DNA of 64,000 nt from Pseudomonas sp. 8Z. GTDB lineage: Bacteria; Pseudomonadota; Gammaproteobacteria; Pseudomonadales; Pseudomonadaceae. Made by a program: the position numbers and the translations under genes. Each line of letters begins with the position of its first letter. Within the stretch, counting starts at the first letter, position 1. The notes beneath the pieces were generated by a model. That model was not told the DNA's origin. It saw only the letters and a program-made list of their open reading frames with translations, and did no database searches. Below, piece by piece: positions 25,512-34,045 of the stretch. The stretch is taken from positions 1,516,200 through 1,580,199 of the forward strand of contig NZ_LR733827.1 in assembly GCF_902506535.1 (NCBI RefSeq), given 5' to 3'.

Positions 25512-25665
25512 CCGTCTCTCGAAAGTCGTTGCGTGGATTGTGAAGCGGCTCCGAGGGAGCCTTACCCGGCCACCAATCATGGTGACCCGTGGGTTAGTCC
25601 GGCCTGTGCCGGTTTAGTGCCATCACCCCTGAGAAGAAACCTTCATCAGAGCGGGCATGCTCGGG

Positions 25666-26679
25666 TCAGTCTGCACGCACCAGCGTCGGCTGCCCAAGGT
25701 TGGCGAGGCGCACATTGCTTTGCAACTGCTCAGCCTCACCCTGACTGCTGATCGGCCCAAGACGCACGCGATGCAGTATCTGCTGGTCGCGCACCACTGA
25801 GCTGATGAACACCGGCACACGCGTCGTCTGGCTCAGTTTGTCCTTCAACAGCTCCGCAGCGTCCGGATTGGCGAAGGCTCCCACTTGGAGATACAGGCCA
25901 GAAGCTGCGAGTGAATCGTTTTTTTTTGCGTCGATCTGCACCGGCACCACGGCCGCGGCATGCTGCTCTGGCGGCGGCGAATACTGCTCGACCGCCTGCG
26001 GCATGGCCTGAGCCACAGGCTGCGCAACAATGGCCTTGGCCGGCTGGTTGTTGGCCAGCACCAGCGGCACCGGACGGCCCTGCTGCGCCCACCATTCGTG
26101 CGGATCAATCCCTTCGACCTTGACCCGCGCCGTGCCCTTCTCGGCATAACCGAGCTTCTTCGCCGCAGCGAAGGACAGGTCGATGATGCGATCGGAATAG
26201 AACGGCCCGCGGTCGTTGACCCGCAGAATCACGCTCTTGCCGTTTTCCAGATTGGTCACCCGCACGTAGCTGGGCAGCGGCAGGGTCTTGTGCGCGGCGG
26301 TCATGCCGTAAAGGTCGTAGGTCTCGCCATTGGCCGTGGCCTGACCGTGGAATTTGGTGCCGTACCAAGAGGCCGGGCCGACCGCCGAGTAGCGGCGCGC
26401 ATCCTGAATCGGGAAATACTGCTTGCCCAGCACGGTGTAGGGCGCAGCCTTGACCGGGCCATAGTGCGGCATTGGGATGGCATCGTGGATCTTCGACACA
26501 TCGACATCCCACCAGGGCGCGCCATCGCGGTGTGGGCGGTCGTAATCATTCGGCCCGGAAAGACCGGCCTGGCCCGAGTTGGCCACTGGCTGGGAAGAGC
26601 GATTGGACGAGCAACTGGCCACCAGCAGCGCGGCAGCGATGCACGCGCCCAACGACAGTAGCTTCCTGGAACGGCTCAT
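25666..26679 (-). CDS. rlpA: RlpA septal-ring lytic transglycosylase lipoprotein
   Basis: RlpA cleaves denuded glycan strands during cell separation in Pseudomonas. It has 337 residues, a lipobox LLVASCSSN (Cys at about 23), a double-psi beta-barrel domain (GPASWYGTKFHGQATANGE, then VRVNDRGPFYSDRIIDLSFAAAKKLG), a proline/glutamine-rich linker, and a C-terminal SPOR domain (YLQVGAFANPDAAELLKDKL, then RVRLGPI) that binds denuded septal glycan. Its start overlaps the sltB1 stop by four bases. A run of eight A on the minus strand in the linker (about 25919) is a possible slippage site. Confidence 0.97.
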   Translation of the reverse strand: MSRSRKLLSLGACIAAALLVASCSSNRSSQPVANSGQAGLSGPNDYDRPHRDGAPWWDVDVSKIHDAIPMPHYGPVKAAPYTVLGKQYFPIQDARRYSAVGPASWYGTKFHGQATANGETYDLYGMTAAHKTLPLPSYVRVTNLENGKSVILRVNDRGPFYSDRIIDLSFAAAKKLGYAEKGTARVKVEGIDPHEWWAQQGRPVPLVLANNQPAKAIVAQPVAQAMPQAVEQYSPPPEQHAAAVVPVQIDAKKNDSLAASGLYLQVGAFANPDAAELLKDKLSQTTRVPVFISSVVRDQQILHRVRLGPISSQGEAEQLQSNVRLANLGQPTLVRAD

Positions 26680-27686
26680 TGTTTACCCCGCGCTTGCACC
26701 AGCAGTTCGGCCAATTGATTAACGGCCATGGCGTACATCACGCTGCGATTGTAGCGGGTGATGACGTAAAAGTTGGGCAGCCCCAACCAATACTCGTCAC
26801 CTTCGGCACCTTCCAGACGAAACGCAGTGACCGGCACGTCATCAGCCAACGCATCGTCGCTGCGCCAGCCAAGGGCGCGCAGCTCACCGACGTTCTTTAC
26901 CGGATCAAGACCTTCGGTCAGCCCCTCATCGGAACGCTCACCACTGACCTGAGCACGGCTGGCCACCTGGCCGTCGGCCTGCCAGCCATGACGCTGGAAG
27001 TAGCTGGCAACGCTGCCAATGGCATCGGTCGGGTTGGTCCAGATATTGATATGGCCGTCGCCATCGAAATCCACGGCATAGGCGCGGAAGCTGCTCGGCA
27101 TGAACTGCGGCAGGCCCATGGCACCGGCATAAGAGCCCTTGAGCGACAGCGGATCGACCTGCTCTTCGCGGGTCAACATAAGGAACTCGCGCAGCTCCTT
27201 GCGGAAGAACGGCGCACGCGGCGGGTAGTCGAAGGCCAGCGTCGACAGCGCATCCATCACCCGGTAGCTGCCAGTATTGCCGCCGTAGAAGGTTTCCACG
27301 CCGATGATGGCAACGATGAACTGTGCCGGTACACCGTAATCGGCCTCAGCCTTCTGCAGCGCCGCCTGGTTCTTCCGCCAGAAGTCCACACCCTGGGCGA
27401 TACGCTTGTCGGTAATGAAGATCGGTCGGTATTCCTTCCACGGCTTGACCCGTTCGGCCGGCCGCGAAATGGCGTCGAGGATCGCCTGCTTGCGCTGCAC
27501 CTCGGCGAACAGGCTGACCAGTTGCTCGCTGGCAAAACCATAGTCGCGGGTCATTTGCGCGATGAACTCGGAAACCTGCGGCGAACCCTCATAGTCGGCG
27601 GCCGACACCTGAGCGCCGCTGCCGAGCAGACCGGTCAGGCCGATTCCCATGAACGTCCTGACCGCCCAGTTACGCAATGCGTGCAT
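26676..27686 (-). CDS. sltB1: Lytic murein transglycosylase B
   Basis: The 336-residue periplasmic SLT_2/MltB enzyme has a signal peptide (ending VSAAD). Its catalytic Glu lies in VAIIGVETFYGGNTG, with SYAGAMGLPQFMPSSF and AVDFDGDGHINIW after it. It differs from the paralogue at 20866 by having no lipobox and no C-terminal PG_binding_1 domain. It lies 18 bases after rodA and is coupled to rlpA by ATGA. Corresponds to PA4001 by gene order. Confidence 0.94.
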   Translation of the reverse strand: MHALRNWAVRTFMGIGLTGLLGSGAQVSAADYEGSPQVSEFIAQMTRDYGFASEQLVSLFAEVQRKQAILDAISRPAERVKPWKEYRPIFITDKRIAQGVDFWRKNQAALQKAEADYGVPAQFIVAIIGVETFYGGNTGSYRVMDALSTLAFDYPPRAPFFRKELREFLMLTREEQVDPLSLKGSYAGAMGLPQFMPSSFRAYAVDFDGDGHINIWTNPTDAIGSVASYFQRHGWQADGQVASRAQVSGERSDEGLTEGLDPVKNVGELRALGWRSDDALADDVPVTAFRLEGAEGDEYWLGLPNFYVITRYNRSVMYAMAVNQLAELLVQARGKQ

Positions 27687-27704
27687 TAACTCAAAACTCC
27701 CAAA

Positions 27705-28850
27705 TCAAACCTGAGCGATCCACTTCCTGTGGGTGTGAATCGCCATCAATATCCCGAAGCCTGACAACAGCGTCACCAAATGGGTTCCGCCGTAACTAAT
27801 GAACGGCAAAGGCACCCCCACTACCGGGAGCAAGCCACTGACCATGCCGATGTTAACGAAGACATAAACGAAGAAGGTCATGGTCAAGGCGCCAGCGAGC
27901 AATTTGCCGAACAGTGTCTGCGCTTGTGCGGTGATAACCAAGCCGCGTGCGATCAACAGCAGGTACAACAGCAGCAACAGGCAGACGCCCACCAGACCGA
28001 ACTCCTCGGCGAGCACGGCAATGATAAAGTCCGTGTGGCTTTCCGGCAAAAAATCCAGGTGCGACTGGGTGCCCAGCAGCCAGCCTTTACCGAGCACGCC
28101 ACCCGAACCAATGGCAGCCTTGGACTGGATGATGTTCCAGCCCGAGCCCAGCGGATCGCTCTCCGGGTTGAGGAAGGTCAGCACGCGCTGCTTCTGATAA
28201 TCGTGCATCACGAAAAACCACATACCCACAGCAATCGGCCCGATAGCCGCTACCGCGCCGACAATCCAGCGCCACTGCAAGCCAGCCATGAACAGCACGA
28301 AGGCGCCGGAGGCGAGAATCAGCAACGAGGTGCCCAGATCCGGCTGTTTGAGAATCAACACAAAGGGCACGCCGATCATCGCCAGGCTGATCAACAAATG
28401 CTTGGGCCGAGGCGGCAAACTGCGCGTAGACAGGTACCAGGCGATAGTCATGGGCATGATGATCTTCATGAACTCCGCCGGCTGAAACCGAATCACCCCC
28501 GGAATGTTGATCCAGCGCGTGGCGCCCATCGCGGTATGGCCCATCACCTCCACCACAGTCAACAAGCCAACGCCAATCAGATAACCGAGCGGCACCCAGC
28601 GCGCCATGAAACGCGGATCGAACTGCGCAATGGCGATTACCGCAACGATGCCGATGCCAAAGGACGACGCCTGCTTGATCAGCAGATCGACATTCTTGCC
28701 ACTGGCCGAATAGAGCACGAACAGGCTGCCTGCGCCGAGCAACAGCAACAGCAATAACAGCCAGCCGTCGATGTGCATGCGCTGCAGCAAGGTGGCACGC
28801 CGACGCAGCACATCCTCATCGGACAGGGTTCTGTCGAAATTACCCTTCAT
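27705..28850 (-). CDS. rodA: Rod-shape SEDS glycosyltransferase
   Basis: RodA polymerises lipid II for side-wall growth together with PBP2. It has 381 residues with about ten membrane helices. The SEDS signature is visible: GATRWINIPGVIRFQPAEFMKI in the first half, the QPDLGTSLLILASG loop, and GLLPVVGVPLPFISYGGTHL near the C-terminus. Its ATG overlaps the mrdA stop (ATGA), so PBP2 and RodA are translationally coupled. Confidence 0.98.
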   Translation of the reverse strand: MKGNFDRTLSDEDVLRRRATLLQRMHIDGWLLLLLLLLGAGSLFVLYSASGKNVDLLIKQASSFGIGIVAVIAIAQFDPRFMARWVPLGYLIGVGLLTVVEVMGHTAMGATRWINIPGVIRFQPAEFMKIIMPMTIAWYLSTRSLPPRPKHLLISLAMIGVPFVLILKQPDLGTSLLILASGAFVLFMAGLQWRWIVGAVAAIGPIAVGMWFFVMHDYQKQRVLTFLNPESDPLGSGWNIIQSKAAIGSGGVLGKGWLLGTQSHLDFLPESHTDFIIAVLAEEFGLVGVCLLLLLYLLLIARGLVITAQAQTLFGKLLAGALTMTFFVYVFVNIGMVSGLLPVVGVPLPFISYGGTHLVTLLSGFGILMAIHTHRKWIAQV

Positions 28851-30736
28851 CGCTGGCTGACCTCGGTGTTCTCGGGTGCGGCGTACTCGGCCTTGAGCTG
28901 GCCGTTCTCGTCCAGCAGCCAGGCATCCATCACCTCCTTGACCACTGGCGCCGCGACACCAGAGCCGGATTCGCCGTTCTCCACCATCACCGACACGGCA
29001 ATCTGCGGGTTGTCGACCGGAGCGAAGCCGATGAACAAGGCATGGTCACGATGGCGCTCCTGCAGTTTTTCACGGTTGTATTTCTCGCCCTGGCGGATCG
29101 CCACCACCTGCGCGGTACCGCTCTTGCCGGCGATGCGATAGACCGCACTGGCGCCCACTTTGCGCGCAGTGCCACGTGGGCCATTAACCACCTGTTCCAT
29201 ACCGTGGATACCGTAATCCCAGTATTTCGGATCACGTAGCACGATGTCCGGCATCGGGCTGGGATCGACCGGCGACTGCCCATCGATGGTTTTGGCCAAG
29301 TGTGGGCGAATCCACTTGCCATGAGTTGCCATCAGCGTGGTGGCCTGCGCGAGCTGCAACGGCGTGGTCTGCATGTAGCCCTGGCCGATACCCAGAATCA
29401 GAGTTTCGCCGGGATACCAAGGTTGGCGATAGCGAGCCCGCTTCCAATCGCGCGAGGGCATCAGCCCCGCCGTCTCTTCGAACATGTCCAGCGCCACGCG
29501 CTGGCCGAAGCCGAAGCGGCTCATGTAGGCATGCAGCCGATCAATGCCCATCTTGTGCGCCAGATCGTAGAAATAGGTGTCATTGGAGCGGGCGATGGCC
29601 AGATCAAGGTCAACCCAACCATCGCCGGTACGGTTCCAGTTACGGTACTTGTGGCTGTTATTCGGCAATTGATAGAAGCCGGGGTCGAACACCCGCGTCT
29701 GCGGCGTGACCACACCGCTATCGAGGCCGGATACCGCCACCATCGGTTTGACCGTCGAGCCCGGAGGATACAGGCCGCGCAGCACGCGGTTGTACAGCGG
29801 CTGGTCGATAGAATCACGCAGCTCGCCATAAGCCTTGAAGCTGATGCCGGTCACGAAGGGGTTGGGGTCAAAGCTAGGCTGGCTAACCATCGCCAGCACC
29901 TCACCGGTCTTGGGCTGAATCGCCACCACCGCACCACGGCGCCCGCCGAGCGCCTTCTCCGCGGCCTCCTGCAAACGCGCATCGAGGGTCAGGATAATGT
30001 CCTTGCCGGGTTTGGGATCGATGCGATTGAGCACGCGCAACACACGACCACGCGCATTGGTCTCGACCTCCTCGTAGCCCACCTCGCCGTGCAGCTCCTC
30101 TTCGTAGAAGCGCTCGATACCGGTCTTCCCGATATGGTGCGTGCCCGCGTACTCGGTCGGGTCGAGGCGCTTGAGCTCCTGCTCGTTGATGCGCCCGACA
30201 TAACCGACCGAATGCGCGAAGTGCTCCTTTTGCGGGTAATGCCGCACCAGTTGCGCGGCCACCTCGACGCCGGGCAGGCGGAACTGGTTCACCGCCACAC
30301 GAGCGATCTGCTCCTCGGACAGTTCGAACAGAATCGGCACCGGCTCGAACGGACGGCGCCCCTGGCGCACGCGCCGCTCGAAGAGTTCGCGGTCCTCGCT
30401 GGTCAGCTCCAGCACCTCGACCACGGTATCGAGTACCTGCTGCCAGTCACCGGCACGCTCACGCGTCACGGTCAGGCTGAAGCTGGGGCGGTTGTCGGCG
30501 ATGATCACGCCATTGCGGTCATAGATCAGCCCACGCGTGGGCGGTATCGGCTGCACATGGATGCGGTTGTTCTCCGCCAGCGTCGAGTGATACTCGAACT
30601 GCACCACCTGCAGGTAATACATACGCGCGATCAGCACACAGGTCAGCAGCAGCACTGTCACGCCGCCGACGATCACCCGGCGCTTGACCAGGCGCGCGTC
30701 CTTTTCGTGATCCTTGAGGCGAATCGGCTCGGGCAT
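28847..30736 (-). CDS. mrdA: Penicillin-binding protein 2 (elongasome transpeptidase)
   Basis: This class B PBP crosslinks peptidoglycan with RodA. It has 629 residues: an N-terminal membrane anchor (about residues 21-43), a pedestal/dimer domain (PTRGLIYDRNGVIIADN) and a transpeptidase domain with SxxK (YPPGSTVKPMVAV), SxN (ARSNDTYFYDLA) and KSGT (GKSGTAQVVA). The third motif is KSG rather than KTG, which is normal in this family. It is nine bases downstream of rlmH. Confidence 0.98.
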   Translation of the reverse strand: MPEPIRLKDHEKDARLVKRRVIVGGVTVLLLTCVLIARMYYLQVVQFEYHSTLAENNRIHVQPIPPTRGLIYDRNGVIIADNRPSFSLTVTRERAGDWQQVLDTVVEVLELTSEDRELFERRVRQGRRPFEPVPILFELSEEQIARVAVNQFRLPGVEVAAQLVRHYPQKEHFAHSVGYVGRINEQELKRLDPTEYAGTHHIGKTGIERFYEEELHGEVGYEEVETNARGRVLRVLNRIDPKPGKDIILTLDARLQEAAEKALGGRRGAVVAIQPKTGEVLAMVSQPSFDPNPFVTGISFKAYGELRDSIDQPLYNRVLRGLYPPGSTVKPMVAVSGLDSGVVTPQTRVFDPGFYQLPNNSHKYRNWNRTGDGWVDLDLAIARSNDTYFYDLAHKMGIDRLHAYMSRFGFGQRVALDMFEETAGLMPSRDWKRARYRQPWYPGETLILGIGQGYMQTTPLQLAQATTLMATHGKWIRPHLAKTIDGQSPVDPSPMPDIVLRDPKYWDYGIHGMEQVVNGPRGTARKVGASAVYRIAGKSGTAQVVAIRQGEKYNREKLQERHRDHALFIGFAPVDNPQIAVSVMVENGESGSGVAAPVVKEVMDAWLLDENGQLKAEYAAPENTEVSQR

Positions 30737-30745
30737 GGAGGCTAC

Positions 30746-31213
30746 TTACTTGTGGTACGGATGGCCGGACAACACAGTCCAGGCGCGATAGATCTGTTCG
30801 CCGATAAGGATACGCACCAGCGGATGCGGCAACGTCAACGGCGACAACGACCAGCGCTGCTCACTGCGCGCACACACCTCAGGTGCCAGCCCTTCCGGGC
30901 CGCCAACCATGAGGTTGACGGTACGCGCGTCCAGACGCCAGCGATCGAGCTCAGCCGCCAACTGCTCGGTGCTCCATGGCTTGCCATGGACTTCCAGAGT
31001 GACGATACGTTCCCCCGGCTGCACCTTGGCCAACATCGCCTCGCCCTCCTGACGGATCAGGCGGTTAACGTCGGCGTTCTTGCCACGGGTACTCAGCGGG
31101 ATCTCGACCAGATCCAGCGGCAGCTCGGCAGGCAGGCGTTTGACGTACTCCTGCCAGCCCTCCTCGACCCAGCGCGGCATGCGCGAACCGACGGCAATCA
31201 GCTTGATCCGCAT
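30746..31213 (-). CDS. rlmH: 23S rRNA pseudouridine-1915 N3-methyltransferase
   Basis: RlmH is a small SPOUT methyltransferase acting on assembled 70S ribosomes. The 155 residues match the family exactly. Motifs are MRIKLIAVGSRMPRWVEEG, LMVGGPEGLAPEVCARS (SAM-binding knot) and LPHPLVRILIGEQIYRAW. It lies between rsfS and mrdA with nine-base gaps on both sides. Confidence 0.98.
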   Translation of the reverse strand: MRIKLIAVGSRMPRWVEEGWQEYVKRLPAELPLDLVEIPLSTRGKNADVNRLIRQEGEAMLAKVQPGERIVTLEVHGKPWSTEQLAAELDRWRLDARTVNLMVGGPEGLAPEVCARSEQRWSLSPLTLPHPLVRILIGEQIYRAWTVLSGHPYHK

Positions 31214-31222
31214 ACAGCCAGC

Positions 31223-31591
31223 TTACTCGCCGCCGTGCTGGGCGCGGCTCTGCTCGGCGCCCTGCCAGAGGCGTTCGAGGTCGTAGAACTGACGTGCGGT
31301 CGGCAGCATGACATGGACGACGATATCGCCCAGATCGAGCAGCGCCCACTCGCCGCTGTCCAGACCTTCGCTGCCGATGGCACGCACGCCATGCTCCTTG
31401 ACCTTCTCCAGCACGTTGTCCACCAGCGCCTTGACCTGACGGCTGGAGCTGCCGCTGGCAATCACCATGAAATCGGTGATGCTGGTTTTTTCCTTGACGT
31501 CGATGACGGTAATGTCGGCGGCCTTGATCTCTTCCAGCGCGGCGACAGTGATCTTGACCAGCTCTTCGCTGGGCATGTTCTGATTCTTCAT
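31223..31591 (-). CDS. rsfS: Ribosomal silencing factor RsfS
   Basis: RsfS binds uL14 and blocks 30S-50S joining in slow growth. The start MKNQNMPSEELVKI (31591) gives 122 residues with the core VIDVKEKTSITDFMVIASG and EWALLDLGDIVVHVM. An upstream ATG at 31642 would reach past the nadD stop and is rejected. Confidence 0.96.
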   Translation of the reverse strand: MKNQNMPSEELVKITVAALEEIKAADITVIDVKEKTSITDFMVIASGSSSRQVKALVDNVLEKVKEHGVRAIGSEGLDSGEWALLDLGDIVVHVMLPTARQFYDLERLWQGAEQSRAQHGGE

Positions 31592-31638
31592 AGGTGACTC
31601 GTTTGCCTCATGTAATGGATGCACGCTCGCGCGACATC

Positions 31639-32286
31639 TCAAGCGTTCGGCGCACCATAAAGCTGGTGCGCCTGGATATAGGCCAGTACCGCGTCCGGCA
31701 GCAGATAACGCGCCGATTGACCGCTGGCCAGCAATTGCCGGATCTGCGTGGCAGACACCGCCAGTGGCGTCTGCCAGATGAAACTGATTTGCCCACTGGC
31801 CCCGGTCAGGCTCAGCGGATCGCTGACGTTGCGTGCGGCCAGCAGATCGCGCAACGCCTCGGGTGCCTCACTGTCGGCATCCGGCCGTTGCAGCACCAAC
31901 AGGTGGCAATGCGTCAGCAGTTCCTGCCAGCGGTGCCAGCTTGGCAGGCTGCAGAAGGCATCCCAGCCGACCAGGAGAAACAACTGATCGTCCGCCGCCA
32001 GTTCACCGCGTACCGACTCCAAGGTCTCGACCGTGTAAGACGGACGATCCCGGCGCAGCTCGCGGTCATCGACCGACAGCCTTGGCTCGCCCGCCACGGC
32101 CAGCTCGACCATGGCCAGACGCTGCTCGGCGCTGACCTGTGGCGCTTCCCGGTGGGGCGGACGTGCACTGGGCAGCAACCGCAACTCGTCAAGCGCCATG
32201 AACTCGGCCACTTCCAGCGCCGCACGCAAGTGGCCGATATGCACCGGGTTGAACGTGCCCCCCAGCAGGCCTATGCGTCGGGCCAT
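31639..32286 (-). CDS. nadD: Nicotinate-nucleotide adenylyltransferase
   Basis: NadD makes deamido-NAD from nicotinate mononucleotide and ATP, completing the step after NadC. The 215 residues carry the nucleotidyltransferase motif GGTFNPVHIGHLR, then RPSYTVETLESVR, and VSATQIRQLLASGQ (SxT-x-IR type). Its ATG overlaps the proA stop (TGATG). Confidence 0.98.
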   Translation of the reverse strand: MARRIGLLGGTFNPVHIGHLRAALEVAEFMALDELRLLPSARPPHREAPQVSAEQRLAMVELAVAGEPRLSVDDRELRRDRPSYTVETLESVRGELAADDQLFLLVGWDAFCSLPSWHRWQELLTHCHLLVLQRPDADSEAPEALRDLLAARNVSDPLSLTGASGQISFIWQTPLAVSATQIRQLLASGQSARYLLPDAVLAYIQAHQLYGAPNA

Positions 32287-33551
32287 CAGGTGCGGATATG
32301 CCCGTCGCCGAAGACCACATACTTCTGACTGGTCAGCCCGTCCAGCCCCACCGGGCCACGCGCGTGCAACTTGTCGGTGGAAATACCGATCTCCGCGCCC
32401 AGGCCATACTCGAAACCATCGGCGAAACGCGTCGAGGCATTGACCATCACCGACGCGGAATCCACCTCGGTGAGGAAGCGCCGCGCGTCCGTGAAGTTCT
32501 CGGTGATGATCGAATCGGTGTGCTGCGAGCCGTAGTGGTTGATGTGCTCGATGGCAGCGTCCAGCGAATCGACGATACGAATGGCCAGGATCGGCGCGTT
32601 GTACTCGGCGAACCAGTCATCCTCGCTCGCTTGCAGCACATCACTGCCAAGCAGTTCGCGGGTGGCGGCATCACCGCGCAGCTCGACACCCTTGTCGCGG
32701 TAGATGGCGGCCAGCGGCGGCAACACACGCGCGGCAATGGCTGCATGCACCAACAGGGTTTCCATGGCATTGCACGGCGAATAACGCTGGGTCTTGGCGT
32801 TGTCGCAGACACGGATGGCCTTGTCGAGATCGGCAGCAACGTCGACATAGACGTGGCAGACACCGTCCAGATGCTTGATCACCGGCACCTTGGCATCGCG
32901 GCTGATACGCTCGATCAGACCCTTGCCGCCACGCGGCACGATCACGTCGACGAACTCCGGCATGGTAATCAGCGCGCCAACGGCAGCGCGGTCGGTGGTT
33001 TCCACCACCTGCACGGCGGCGGCAGGCAGATCGGCTTCGGCCAACCCCTGCTGGATGCAACGAGCAATCGCCTGGTTGGAGTGAATCGCCTCGGAGCCAC
33101 CGCGCAGGATGGTGGCGTTGCCGGACTTCAGGCACAGACTGGCGGCATCGATGGTCACGTTCGGCCGCGACTCATAAATGATGCCGATAACACCCAGCGG
33201 CACACGCATCTTGCCCACCTGAATGCCAGACGGCAGGTAACGCATACCTTCGATCTCGCCGATGGGGTCAGGCAGCGTGGCGACCTGACGCAAGCCCTCG
33301 ATCATCGAGTCGATGACCTTCGGCGTCAGCGCCAGACGGTCGACCATGGCTGGTTCCAAGCCGCTGGCGCGCGCGGCGGCCAGATCCAATTCATTGGCGG
33401 CGGCAAGTTCAACGCGAGCGGCGTCGAGGGCATTGGCGGCGGCCTGCAAGGCGCGATTCTTCTGCGCGGTGCTGGCCCGAGCGAGCACCCGCGAGGCCTG
33501 GCGGGCAGCCTGGCCCAGGCGGGTCATATAGTCGTGCACGGACTCGGTCAT
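32286..33551 (-). CDS. proA: Gamma-glutamyl phosphate reductase
   Basis: ProA catalyses the second step of proline synthesis. It has 421 residues with a Rossmann and a catalytic domain. Motifs are GVIGIIYESRPNVTIDAASLC, GNATILRGGSEA and the active-site cysteine region AKTQRYSPCNAMETLLVH, with GLGAEIGISTDKLHARGPVG near the end. First gene of the long minus-strand operon that runs to dacC/lipB. No strong promoter was recognised just upstream. Confidence 0.98.
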   Translation of the reverse strand: MTESVHDYMTRLGQAARQASRVLARASTAQKNRALQAAANALDAARVELAAANELDLAAARASGLEPAMVDRLALTPKVIDSMIEGLRQVATLPDPIGEIEGMRYLPSGIQVGKMRVPLGVIGIIYESRPNVTIDAASLCLKSGNATILRGGSEAIHSNQAIARCIQQGLAEADLPAAAVQVVETTDRAAVGALITMPEFVDVIVPRGGKGLIERISRDAKVPVIKHLDGVCHVYVDVAADLDKAIRVCDNAKTQRYSPCNAMETLLVHAAIAARVLPPLAAIYRDKGVELRGDAATRELLGSDVLQASEDDWFAEYNAPILAIRIVDSLDAAIEHINHYGSQHTDSIITENFTDARRFLTEVDSASVMVNASTRFADGFEYGLGAEIGISTDKLHARGPVGLDGLTSQKYVVFGDGHIRT

Positions 33552-34045
33552 GGCGGCGGAGGTCTGGCAGTTGAAAAAAGGGGCTGATTATAGCGGGCCT
33601 GGGCCTCGCCGCACAGCCACGCCCGGCAAGCGGTCGTGATATGCGCTTTGCAAGCCCGTTGGATTGGCAACGCCAGGGCGGCAACCACTCCACATGGGCA
33701 AGCAACCGAATAATCTACGACACCTGTATGCACTTAGAGCCGACAAGCAGGACAGGCCTAGGCCGAAACGCTCAGACAACCAGGCTTTGCTGCTGACGCG
33801 GCCTATCAGTCACTGACGACCGATGTAGCAAGGCGCCTGCAAGAACTCAGCGAGCAATAGCCTGGCATACCAGCCACGCAGCAGAGCGAACCACCTTTTC
33901 TAACGACTGAACGCAATCGAAACCGCATGTTAGGAACGCCGGATTTAAGATCATTGGTTAGAAACCCTGAAGATGGCACCATGACATCATTCGCTCGCCC
34001 CACGCTCAATCTCAACTGCCAGTCGCACACAAGGAACCACATTAG
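33552..34045. other. Intergenic gap with a possible gene-tail relic
   Basis: No intact gene is visible in 494 bases. On the plus strand 33755-33859 encodes, directly after a TAG, a coding-looking stretch including GFAADAAYQSLTTDVARRL and ending LSEQ-stop, with no start. It may be the tail of a lost gene. The 3' half is the promoter region of the DUF4041 gene; no clear -10/-35 pair stood out. Confidence 0.25.

Noticed and set aside
24318..25751. 477-codon plus-strand open frame opposite dacC
   Set aside because: Antisense of dacC; the carboxypeptidase motifs settle the coding strand.
25919..25926. Frameshift suspected at the eight-base A/T homopolymer in rlpA
   Set aside because: The frame continues intact through the run into a full SPOR domain, so no frameshift is present.
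29300..31597. 765-codon plus-strand open frame opposite mrdA, rlmH and rsfS
   Set aside because: It spans three well-supported genes on the opposite strand and has no recognisable domain; it results from high third-position GC.
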